Source: Bacillota bacterium
Lineage (GTDB): Bacteria; Bacillota; Clostridia; Peptostreptococcales; Anaerovoracaceae
Direction of reading: 5' to 3'
DNA length: 34,851 nt
NCBI GenBank assembly: GCA_022770665.1
Contig: JALEHL010000033.1
Location: 1 to 34,851, forward strand
The notes under the pieces are model-generated. The model was given only the letters and a program-made list of their open reading frames with translations, was not told the origin of the DNA and did not search any database. A program made the position numbers and the translations under genes. This document shows, piece by piece, positions 24,304 to 31,645 of this stretch. Positions within the stretch are counted from its first letter, which is position 1, and each line of letters begins with the position of its first letter.

Positions 24304-25663
24304 CCTTTTCCTCCTGATAACTGTCCAGCTTGTATCTTAAAAGCTGTTTGGAAATTCCCAGCACTTCCGCCGCCTCGGTGAGATTCTGGCGTTTCCGGCT
24401 GAAGGCTTCCAGGACAATTTCCTTCTCCAGTTCCGTCATGTATTCTTTCAGGCCTTTATCTTTATCTGTGCCTGCCCTGATTTTACAGGAAGTTTCATCC
24501 TCCAGCACATAGGACGGAATGTCCGCCTTCTGGATTTTATCTCCCTCCGCAAATGCGAAGGCTCCTTCAATGACGTTCCGGAGCTCCCTCACATTTCCGG
24601 GCCAGCTGTAATTCTGAAATATTTCGATAATTTCTTCCGATGGATATTCAATATGCGAATGTGTTTTCTCATTAAAATAGTCGATGAAGTGGCGGCTCAG
24701 AAGGGCAATATCACCTTCTCTTTCCACCAGATCAGGAAGTCTGATATAGACCACCGCCAGACGATAAAGCAGATCCGGCTTCAGCCGCTTTTCCCGGATT
24801 AAATCCGCCGGATCCTCATTCACTGCCGCAACCACTCTGAAATCCACATACGTTTCCTTGTCGGAACCGATTCTGCGGATTTTTTTGCTCTCGATGGTCT
24901 TCAGGAGTTTCGACTGCATTTCAGGGCTGATGGAGTTGATCTCATCCAGAAAAATCGTTCCGCCTTCCGCCTCTTCAAACAGCCCCATGCTGTCTACCGC
25001 TCCGGTAAAGCTTCCCTTCGTCGTACCAAAAAGAACGCTTTCCAGCAGACTTTCCGGAATGGCACTGCAGTTCTGGGAAAGAAACTTTTTGGGATACCTG
25101 CGGCTGGAATTATGAATCGCCTGTGCCACCAGTTCCTTTCCGGTGCCGGTTTTTCCGTAAATCAGCACATTGGCGTTGGAAAGGGCAATGCTGCTGATCC
25201 TGGACTTGATCTCCATCATGCCGGGGTCCTGGGTGATAATGTCGTCCAGAATGTAACGCGTCTGGTTTTTTCGATAAAACATATTTCCCGAATGCTGCTC
25301 GATTTCCCGCATATTATCTTTTCCGTAATAAAACCTGCCTACTTCTATGGCACCGACCAGTTCCTGGCCATCGTAGACGGGATAGCAGGATCCTGTCTTG
25401 GTCAGCTTCACGCCTCTGCCGGTAGTCAGCACTTCTCTGAAATTTTCAACAGTTTCGCCTTTCTGACAGGCTCTGAGCAAAGGATAATTTTCCGGGAGAT
25501 TACAGAACAGCTCCCTGATGTTTTTCCCTCTGGCACTTGTCATACCCAGCTGAAAATAGCGGTAATTGCCGATATCATCGAATACAATCTGGCCTTCCGT
25601 ATCCACCAGCAGGATATCTGCATCCTTCGAATCAATCAGCATTCCGGTTCCTTTCTCGTTCAT
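24281..25663 (-). CDS. RocR-like sigma-54-dependent activator
   Basis: A 460-residue regulator with the same plan as its downstream neighbour: an N-terminal PAS-like sensor (about 12-115), an AAA+ core with Walker A GKTGTGKE (170-177), a GSFTGA loop (217-222, a functional variant seen in other activators) and Walker B FLDE (238-241), and a Fis-type helix-turn-helix (LTEAAEVLGISKQLLRYKL). Length and layout match Bacillus RocR, which activates arginine and ornithine catabolic genes from sigma-54 promoters. GGAGG lies 9 nt before the ATG. Its promoter overlaps a long inverted repeat (25689-25737), which suggests autoregulation. It is the first gene of a two-gene unit. Confidence 0.88.
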   Translation of the reverse strand: MNEKGTGMLIDSKDADILLVDTEGQIVFDDIGNYRYFQLGMTSARGKNIRELFCNLPENYPLLRACQKGETVENFREVLTTGRGVKLTKTGSCYPVYDGQELVGAIEVGRFYYGKDNMREIEQHSGNMFYRKNQTRYILDDIITQDPGMMEIKSRISSIALSNANVLIYGKTGTGKELVAQAIHNSSRRYPKKFLSQNCSAIPESLLESVLFGTTKGSFTGAVDSMGLFEEAEGGTIFLDEINSISPEMQSKLLKTIESKKIRRIGSDKETYVDFRVVAAVNEDPADLIREKRLKPDLLYRLAVVYIRLPDLVEREGDIALLSRHFIDYFNEKTHSHIEYPSEEIIEIFQNYSWPGNVRELRNVIEGAFAFAEGDKIQKADIPSYVLEDETSCKIRAGTDKDKGLKEYMTELEKEIVLEAFSRKRQNLTEAAEVLGISKQLLRYKLDSYQEEKDEAEEGL

Positions 25664-25688
25664 GCCCTACACCTCCGCAAAATGAAAC

Positions 25689-25737
25689 TTCCCCCTGTAT
25701 CGCAGAATGTTTTAAAAAAATTCTACTACAGGAGGAA
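25689..25737. promoter_or_regulatory. Long imperfect inverted repeat over the promoter of the activator pair
   Basis: TTCCCCCTGTA (25689-25699) matches TACAGGAGGAA (25727-25737), and GCAGAAT (25702-25708) matches ATTCTAC (25720-25726), giving 18 pairs with two G-U type mismatches, a 2-nt bulge and an 11-nt centre. It covers the -10 and start region of the promoter, as an operator would. A leader hairpin or the apgM terminator are other readings. Confidence 0.5.
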
Positions 25738-25748
25738 ATTGATTTCAA
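25720..25748 (-). promoter_or_regulatory. Sigma-A promoter for the two RocR-like activators
   Basis: On the minus strand TTGAAA (25748-25743), a 17-nt spacer and TAGAAT (25725-25720), about 55 nt before the start codon and inside the inverted repeat. Confidence 0.6.
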
Positions 25749-25763
25749 GAAAATATAAAACAA

Positions 25764-26999
25764 TTATTTCCGTTCAAAAAATTTGTCCGCCAGCTTATAG
25801 CCATCCGGAAAATGGTTGTGAGCTGCTTCTGCAGATTTCTCTGTAAACTTCCTGCTGGTGTCCGCCGGAGCTTCGTTTCTGCTGTCATATAATACGAAAG
25901 GAACAAAGTCGGAAGTATGGATTCTGCCCTCAACGGTGGTTCTGTGGTCAGGAAGAACCAGGATCCGGAAGTCTTCGCCGGAGTCCCGGAGATACTCATA
26001 AAGCGGCTTGACCACTCTCTGATCGATGTATTGTGCACAGCGGATCTTTGCCTCCACATTGCCCTGATGGGATGCTTCATCCGTTCCCTCGATATGCATG
26101 TAAACCATATCTTGACCTCTCTGGAACTCTTTGATTGCATAGGCAACCTTCGCCTCATAATCGGTGTTGATGGTGCCCGTAGCTCCGGGAACGGTTACGA
26201 CATGCATGCCCGCGAAGGTACCGATACCCCGGATCAGGTCAACTGCCGAAATCACAGACGCTCTTACACCGTACTTCTCGTAGAAGTCCGGCAGATCAGG
26301 TTTCCTGCCCTGTCCCCAGATCCAGAGGGTGTTTCCGGGATGAAGACCTCTGGCTTCTCTTGCCTTGTTCACCGGATGATCCTTCAGCAGCTTGTAGCTT
26401 TCCTTCATCATATCGATGATGAAATCTGCGTTTTTACCCTTCGGAAGGTTATCCCCTACTCTCTGGCCCGGAACATCATGTGGAGGCATACATTCATAGT
26501 CAGTATGGGCATTCGGATGTCCTTCGTGGATCAGCAGGCAGTGCCTGTATCCTGTACCGGTGTAAAAACGCAGTTTTTCATTGGCAAATTTTTCATTGAT
26601 CACCTGAAGCAGAATATCGGATTCTTCCGTTGTGATATCGCTGGCGCCATGATCCAGAAGGATATAATCTTCGTAGTTCTCCGCGCCGGCAGGATCTACC
26701 GTGGCGAGATTGGCCCGGAATGACACATCGGTATCATTCATATCCACCCCAATTGCTACTGTTTCAAGAGGTGAGCGTCCAGTGAGATATTTTCGCGGAT
26801 CATAGCCCATGATGGACAGATTTCCGGAATCACTGCCCGGCTTGATGCCGTCCGGAACCGTGATGACTGTTCCGATTTCTCCTTTGGAAGCCAGCATGTC
26901 GATGGTTTCCAGATTCGCAGCTTCTAAAGGGGTTCTGCCGCCCAGAGAGTGAACGGGATCGTCTGCAGAACCGTCTGCTATCACAATCAGGTATTTCAT
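25764..26999 (-). CDS. apgM: 2,3-bisphosphoglycerate-independent phosphoglycerate mutase, archaeal type
   Basis: A 411-residue alkaline-phosphatase-superfamily enzyme interconverting 3- and 2-phosphoglycerate through a phosphoserine intermediate with two metal ions. The start MKYLIVIADGSAD has the first metal Asp (D9). PGSDSGNLSIMGYDP (54-68) carries the nucleophilic serine. TGTGYRHCLL and the later metal ligands HIEGTDEASHQG and VLPDHRT are in place. The length is that of ApgM, well below that of GpmI (about 510). It is 14 nt downstream of serC in a two-gene operon, which ties 3-phosphoglycerate supply to the serine pathway. Some close relatives may act on other phosphate esters. The next gene downstream belongs to a separate unit. 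Confidence 0.9.
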   Translation of the reverse strand: MKYLIVIADGSADDPVHSLGGRTPLEAANLETIDMLASKGEIGTVITVPDGIKPGSDSGNLSIMGYDPRKYLTGRSPLETVAIGVDMNDTDVSFRANLATVDPAGAENYEDYILLDHGASDITTEESDILLQVINEKFANEKLRFYTGTGYRHCLLIHEGHPNAHTDYECMPPHDVPGQRVGDNLPKGKNADFIIDMMKESYKLLKDHPVNKAREARGLHPGNTLWIWGQGRKPDLPDFYEKYGVRASVISAVDLIRGIGTFAGMHVVTVPGATGTINTDYEAKVAYAIKEFQRGQDMVYMHIEGTDEASHQGNVEAKIRCAQYIDQRVVKPLYEYLRDSGEDFRILVLPDHRTTVEGRIHTSDFVPFVLYDSRNEAPADTSRKFTEKSAEAAHNHFPDGYKLADKFFERK

Positions 27000-27013
27000 G
27001 TTCTTTCTCCTTT

Positions 27014-28105
27014 TTACTTGTTTGCTGCTTCGAATTCTTTCATGAATGCAACAAGAGCTTCTACGCCTTCCTTCGGCATAGCGTTATAGATGCTGGCTCT
27101 CATGCCGCCAAGGGAGCGATGGCCTGCCAGATTGATCATGCCCTTTTCTCTTGCTTCTGCGATAAATTTTTTATCAAGCTCTGCATCCCCTGTCATGAAA
27201 ACGACGTTCATGATGGAGCGGTCTTCCTTGGCAACCGGGCAGTTGAAAAGCTCGCTGCTGTCGATGCAGTCATAAAGAATTGCTGCCTTTTCTTTATTTC
27301 TTTTTTCCATTTCAGCAATGCCGCCGATGGACTTCAGATACTTGAAAACTTCTCCGGCAACATAGATTGTGAATGTTGGAGGCGTATTGTACATGGAGCC
27401 GTTATCTGCGTGAATCTTGTAGTCAAGGTAGGTCGGGATTTCCGCACTTGCGTATCCGATCAAGTCTTCCCGGATGATGACAATGGAGACACCGGCCGGT
27501 GCCACATTTTTCTGTGCCCCTGCCCAGATCAGACCGAACTTGCTGACGTCGATTTCCTCGGACAGGATATTGGATGACATATCGGCAACCAGCGGAATAT
27601 CACCGGTATCCGGAATATAATTGAACCTGGTTCCGTAAATCGTATTGTTTGTTACGATATATGCGTAATCTGCGTCTGAACGGATATCCTCTCTCGTGAT
27701 CTTCGGAACCCAAGTAAACTTGTCTTCTTCAGAAGATGCGATGACACGGATATCTCCAAACTTGGTCGCCTCCTTGCAGGCCTTCTTGGCCCATGTGCCT
27801 GTTATCACATAATCTGCTTTTCCGGAGCTTCTCAGCAGGTTCATTGGAACCATGGCAAACTGCAAGGTGCCGCCGCCCTGCACGAAGAGGACCTTATAGT
27901 TGTCAGGAATATGCATCAGCTCTCTGAGATTCGCTTCCGCTTCATCGATGATTTTCTTGTATTCTTTGGAGCGGTGGCTCATTTCCATAACTGACTGACC
28001 AGAACCTTCGTAGTTCAGAAGTTCCTTCTGCACTTTTTCCAGCACTTCAACCGGCAGCACAGACGGACCTGCCGAGAAATTGTATACACGACCATATTTG
28101 CTCAT
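27014..28105 (-). CDS. serC: Phosphoserine aminotransferase
   Basis: A 363-residue PLP aminotransferase converting 3-phosphohydroxypyruvate and glutamate to phosphoserine and 2-oxoglutarate in serine synthesis. It has the family start YNFSAGPSVLP, QGGGTLQFAMVPMNL for phosphate and PLP contacts, the Schiff-base lysine K199 in AGAQKNVAPAG, and the conserved end GHRSLGGMRASIYNAMP. The start follows GGAGG. It is the first gene of the serC-apgM operon. No serA or serB is present in the window. Just upstream of the ribosome binding site the leader contains two tandem copies of GCTGATATATA, whose meaning is unclear. Confidence 0.95.
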   Translation of the reverse strand: MSKYGRVYNFSAGPSVLPVEVLEKVQKELLNYEGSGQSVMEMSHRSKEYKKIIDEAEANLRELMHIPDNYKVLFVQGGGTLQFAMVPMNLLRSSGKADYVITGTWAKKACKEATKFGDIRVIASSEEDKFTWVPKITREDIRSDADYAYIVTNNTIYGTRFNYIPDTGDIPLVADMSSNILSEEIDVSKFGLIWAGAQKNVAPAGVSIVIIREDLIGYASAEIPTYLDYKIHADNGSMYNTPPTFTIYVAGEVFKYLKSIGGIAEMEKRNKEKAAILYDCIDSSELFNCPVAKEDRSIMNVVFMTGDAELDKKFIAEAREKGMINLAGHRSLGGMRASIYNAMPKEGVEALVAFMKEFEAANK

Positions 28106-28457
28106 TTTTCCCTCCTATATATATCAGCTATATATCAGCAAAGCATGATTTCTTTCGCCATTCTATCTTTACCTTGAAAATGCAAATTTTATGCCATGAT
28201 ATCCAATCATATTTTGTGAAAGATAAGTCCAATTATTTCAACATTTTTATTCGATTTTATTCAATTTTTACCTATCGTTTCGTACTCCATCCGGCGTCTA
28301 GTAAAAAAAATTATTTTACTGTCAGGCATTATTTTTACTTTTTCGATGCGTCCCTTTATCACTTCCCCCTCTCTTTCGAACCCCGCCCTCTAGGGCCAGC
28401 CTTCCTTGAGCGCAATATAAAGAAGTGGCTTCGCTGATTGGATTCTTATCGGTAGAC
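28106..28457. other. Intergenic region upstream of serC, no gene supported
   Basis: About 350 nt. The half near serC is AT-rich and should hold its promoter. TTGGAC with TATGAT at 15-nt spacing on the minus strand is the best candidate but is weak. The other half is more GC-rich (around 28370-28440) and contains a GGTTCGAA octamer on the minus strand, but no tRNA or coding frame is supported. Confidence 0.4.
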
Positions 28458-28460
28458 TTT

Positions 28461-28500
28461 TTTATTCCGGAAATATCGTTAACAATATTTCCGGAATAAA
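28461..28500. terminator. Perfect 16-bp hairpin, bidirectional terminator
   Basis: TTTATTCCGGAAATAT (28461-28476) is the exact reverse complement of 28485-28500, with an 8-nt loop. Runs of Ts and As flank it, so it could work on both strands. It is the second hairpin after the YjiH gene and separates that transcript from the serC promoter region. Confidence 0.8.
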
Positions 28501-28541
28501 AAAAAACTGCCCTGCACGCAGTACGAACAGGAACAGGGCAG
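28498..28541 (-). terminator. Rho-independent terminator of the YjiH-family gene
   Basis: CTGCCCTG (28507-28514) pairs with CAGGGCAG (28534-28541). On the minus strand nine Ts follow directly. It lies about 65 nt past the stop codon. Confidence 0.88.
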
Positions 28542-28604
28542 TGTTATGTGAACTTTTCCTTGGGCAATTTCGGACGCAATTCATATTACATACTACTTGC
28601 TGCG

Positions 28605-29972
28605 TTAAAAAATCAGGTGCGCCAGCGGGCAGATGATGACCAGACTGATGATTGTTCTCTCCAGGAAGAGCACGAAGAGCTCCCACAGCTTCACCGGCAG
28701 TTTAGAGCCCAGGATCAGACCGCCCACTTCAGACAGATAGATCAGCTGGGTTACTGATACAGATGCCACGATGAAGCGGGTCATCTCACTGGCAATACCC
28801 TCAGCCGCAATGATGGACGGCGTGAACATGTCAGTGAAGCCTACGATCATGGTTTTAGACGCTTCCGCCGCTTCCGGGACCTGCAGAAGCTCCAGCAGAG
28901 GCAGGAACGGTTTGCCTAGGATCTCAAAGATCGGTGTGTTGTTTGCCAGAAGCAGTGCCAGTGTTCCGATGGCCATTACGGTCGGCAGCACGCCGAACCA
29001 CATTCCAACCGCATTCTTGACACCATTCTCCAGAAATTGTCCGATTCCCTTGAATTCTGCTGCTTTTTTCAGCGCCAGATCCATACCGTATTCAAAAGAA
29101 TTCTTATACTGAGGAGGAATGGTTTCCGGCATGGCTTTTCCTTCCACCACATAGGTATCCGGTTTTCTGGACAGCGGCGGTATCCGCGGCACGATGATTG
29201 CGCAGACAACGCCAACCAGACAGATCATCAGGTAGTAAACACCGAAATACTGCATCAGGTCTACCTGCGCCAGCACTACAATGCTGAAAGTAATGGACAC
29301 TGCCGAGAACGTGGTGGCAATTACAGATGCTTCCCGTGCGGAATAGTATCCGCCTTCATACTGGTTGCAGGTCAGCATAACACCCAGCGTGCCGTCTCCA
29401 ATCCAGGAAGTGAAACAGTCAACCGCTGCGCGGCCCGGAATCTTAAACAGCGGACGCATCACCTTCGTCAGAAGCGCACCGACAAACTCCAGCAGGCCGA
29501 AATCCAGCAGCAAAGGCAGAAGCAGTGCTGCAATCACAAAGATGATGACAAGCACCGTAAGAAGATCACCCAGCACGAAGCCGCCGGCTGCGCCTTCTGT
29601 GATCATGTGAATGATTCCGGTATCCTCGTCTCCGGCATCAATGCCCAGATACGTCAGCCAGATAAAGATGGCACCCAGCACCCGAACCACCACCCAGACC
29701 GGTGATGTGGTGAAGGTGTCTCTCAGAATCGGATGCTCTGTGATCCATTTCGGTTTTCCCAGAGAAATCAGTGACATGACGGCAGAAATAGTTACAATCA
29801 CCACACATAAGAGGGGGAGTACATCTCCGAGCACACCGCCGATCTTATCTGCGATAATTTTGACAGCAATTGTCCAGTCCCCGTTATACTTCACCGGAAT
29901 CATAAACAGAAGAATACCGATGACGGACGGGATCAGGAATCTGGCTGTCAATTTGCTTCGATTAGAACCCAT
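28605..29972 (-). CDS. yjiH: YjiH-family membrane protein (nucleoside-recognition/Gate domain)
   Basis: A 455-residue integral membrane protein with about ten to eleven hydrophobic helices. It resembles YjiH, a family with the Gate fold also found in nucleoside transporters and spore maturation proteins. Landmarks are the loop RAAVDCFTSWIGDGTLGVML and the late helix with GFTDMFTPSIIAAEG. The function of the family is not established. In Escherichia coli yjiH lies near a dipeptidase gene, a faint link to peptide or amino acid metabolism. I choose the ATG at 29972 because the in-frame ATG at 30011 is only 8 nt from the -10 box, at the likely transcription start. GAAAGGA precedes 29972. It has its own promoter and terminator. 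Confidence 0.82.
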   Translation of the reverse strand: MGSNRSKLTARFLIPSVIGILLFMIPVKYNGDWTIAVKIIADKIGGVLGDVLPLLCVVIVTISAVMSLISLGKPKWITEHPILRDTFTTSPVWVVVRVLGAIFIWLTYLGIDAGDEDTGIIHMITEGAAGGFVLGDLLTVLVIIFVIAALLLPLLLDFGLLEFVGALLTKVMRPLFKIPGRAAVDCFTSWIGDGTLGVMLTCNQYEGGYYSAREASVIATTFSAVSITFSIVVLAQVDLMQYFGVYYLMICLVGVVCAIIVPRIPPLSRKPDTYVVEGKAMPETIPPQYKNSFEYGMDLALKKAAEFKGIGQFLENGVKNAVGMWFGVLPTVMAIGTLALLLANNTPIFEILGKPFLPLLELLQVPEAAEASKTMIVGFTDMFTPSIIAAEGIASEMTRFIVASVSVTQLIYLSEVGGLILGSKLPVKLWELFVLFLERTIISLVIICPLAHLIF

Positions 29973-30018
29973 AATATCTTTTTTCCTTTCTTTCGTCCGG
30001 AAATTTCCCAATGACTCT

Positions 30019-30047
30019 ATTATACACTTCTGTTAAGATTACGTCAA
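30019..30047 (-). promoter_or_regulatory. Near-consensus sigma-A promoter for yjiH
   Basis: On the minus strand TTGACG (30047-30042), a 17-nt spacer and TATAAT (30024-30019). Transcription would start about 30012, giving a leader of about 40 nt before the chosen start codon. Confidence 0.85.
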
Positions 30048-30092
30048 AGTTTTTTACATTTTTCGCAAAATCCGTTTGCCGCACGCCGTTTT

Positions 30093-31517
30093 TTATATAT
30101 TTTCTGCATTTTCTGCCATATTGTGGATCCATACGCCTTTTCTGACAAGCCAGAATCCGATGACACACTTGATCAGATCGGTCAGCTGACAGATCAGATA
30201 GATCCATAGAATTCCCATGCCCGTAAACCGGCTCAGGATGAACACGACCGGGATTGTTGCCACCCACATGAACGCACTGTCAAAGAAAAATGTGATCACC
30301 GTTTTGCCGCCGGCACGCAGCGTGAAGTAGGCCGCATTGACAAATCCGAAGATCGGCATACACAGGCCGCAGATCTGAATAAACCGGGTGGCAAGAGTCT
30401 GCACTTGCACCGTCGTATTATAGATCAGCGGGAAGAGCCCGGCGATGGAGAACATAGCCAGACCGGTAATGCAGCAGCAGAAAACCGAAAAAGCAATCAG
30501 CTGCGCGTCTTCTCTCCTTGCCTGCTCCAGTTTGCCCGCCCCAAGCAGCTGACCGATGATAATGCCCACTGCATTTCCCATGGACATAAAGACTACGTTA
30601 AACAGATTCCCGATTGTGTTGGCAATGTTGATTGCCGCTACCACTTCCAGTCCCCGGAGTGAATAGCACTGCGCCAGGAGCGCCATACCGACTGACCAGA
30701 GCACTTCATTCAGAAAGAGAGGGGTCCCTACTTTCAGGATCTTCAGCATCAGCTCGCCGGGAATCCGGAAATGGCGGTACAGGCCTGCTGCGAATGGATT
30801 TTGCGCAGAATGACTGTGCGTCCAGACCACAACGATGGCCAGCTCTACAAACCGTGACAGAACGGTAGCGATCGCAGCGCCGACGACCCCCAGCGCCGGT
30901 GCACCGAATTTCCCGAAAATCAGGATATAATTAAACAGAAGATTCACAAGAACCGCCACAACTCCGCCGGTCATCGGTACAACGGTCTGCCCGCTTTCCC
31001 TCAGTGTTCCGGCATATGCCTGCGTCAACGCGAAAGGCAGGAGGCCAATCATCATAACCTCCAGATATTCTTTCCCGTACTTCAGTGTCATTTCCAGATC
31101 TCCTTCGCCGCTTCCCTGATGCAGAAATGCTCTGATCAGTGTTTCCCGCTGAAAAAGCAGCACCAGCAGGAATGCCGCGGTCAGGCCGCATACCACCATC
31201 AGCTTGAACCGGAACGTATTTCGCATTCCGTCATAATTCCCGCTTCCGTAGAACTGTGCGCCCAGGATGCCCGCACCTGCCACGATGCCGAACACGCAGA
31301 TGTTAAACACAAACAGGATCTGATTTGCAATGGCCACGCCGGACATCGGCTCCGTTCCGACCTGTCCGACCATGATATTATCCAGCATCCCCACGAAATT
31401 GGTGATCGCATTCTGAACGATAATCGGCATAACGATCATCAGCACCTTTTTATAAAAAGCCCAGTCTCCAATAAGGGAGGCCAGGCCGTGTTTTTCCCTG
31501 AGTCTTTCCTCTGACAT
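30093..31517 (-). CDS. MATE family efflux transporter
   Basis: A 474-residue multidrug and toxic compound extrusion protein with 12 predicted helices in two related halves. FVGMLDNIMVGQVGTEPMSG near residues 42-61 in the first half is the usual MATE signature, and NVVFMSMGNAVGIIIGQLLG marks the second half. It exports small organic cations or other compounds using a Na+ or H+ gradient, which Rnf could help supply. The substrate is unknown. It has its own extended -10 promoter at 31567-31595, and AAGGAG lies 11 nt before the ATG. The downstream yjiH gene has its own promoter, so the two are probably separate transcripts. Confidence 0.9.
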   Translation of the reverse strand: MSEERLREKHGLASLIGDWAFYKKVLMIVMPIIVQNAITNFVGMLDNIMVGQVGTEPMSGVAIANQILFVFNICVFGIVAGAGILGAQFYGSGNYDGMRNTFRFKLMVVCGLTAAFLLVLLFQRETLIRAFLHQGSGEGDLEMTLKYGKEYLEVMMIGLLPFALTQAYAGTLRESGQTVVPMTGGVVAVLVNLLFNYILIFGKFGAPALGVVGAAIATVLSRFVELAIVVVWTHSHSAQNPFAAGLYRHFRIPGELMLKILKVGTPLFLNEVLWSVGMALLAQCYSLRGLEVVAAINIANTIGNLFNVVFMSMGNAVGIIIGQLLGAGKLEQARREDAQLIAFSVFCCCITGLAMFSIAGLFPLIYNTTVQVQTLATRFIQICGLCMPIFGFVNAAYFTLRAGGKTVITFFFDSAFMWVATIPVVFILSRFTGMGILWIYLICQLTDLIKCVIGFWLVRKGVWIHNMAENAENI

Positions 31518-31566
31518 TTCCGAATCCGCTCCTTCCCCGGCCGCATTTCATTGCGGTACAGCCAGT

Positions 31567-31595
31567 AGTATAGCATAAAAGCGGCTTTCTTGCAA
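31567..31595 (-). promoter_or_regulatory. Sigma-A promoter with extended -10 for the MATE gene
   Basis: On the minus strand TTGCAA (31595-31590), a 17-nt spacer ending in TGC, and TATACT (31572-31567), 50 nt before the start codon. Confidence 0.75.
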
Positions 31596-31599
31596 CGGA

Positions 31600-31627
31600 G
31601 GCAGGATTACTGTCTCTGGATCCTGCC
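31600..31627 (-). terminator. Weak hairpin after the secreted protein gene
   Basis: GGCAGGAT (31600-31607) pairs with ATCCTGCC (31620-31627) around a 12-nt loop. No T-run follows on the minus strand, so it is a poor terminator. It lies between the secreted protein stop and the MATE promoter. Confidence 0.4.
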
Positions 31628-31645
31628 GGGGTCACGTTTCTCTTT

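Noticed and set aside
28174-28437. Plus-strand open frame of 87 codons upstream of serC
   Set aside because: It is mostly AT-rich promoter region with no ribosome binding site and biased Phe/Tyr composition, and has no support as a gene.
28370-28450. GGTTCGAA octamer that looks like a tRNA T-loop
   Set aside because: The flanking bases cannot form the T-arm or an acceptor stem, and no anticodon arm is found.
29973-30011. Upstream in-frame ATG of the yjiH-like gene
   Set aside because: It falls at the predicted transcription start of a near-consensus promoter, so there would be no room for a ribosome binding site.
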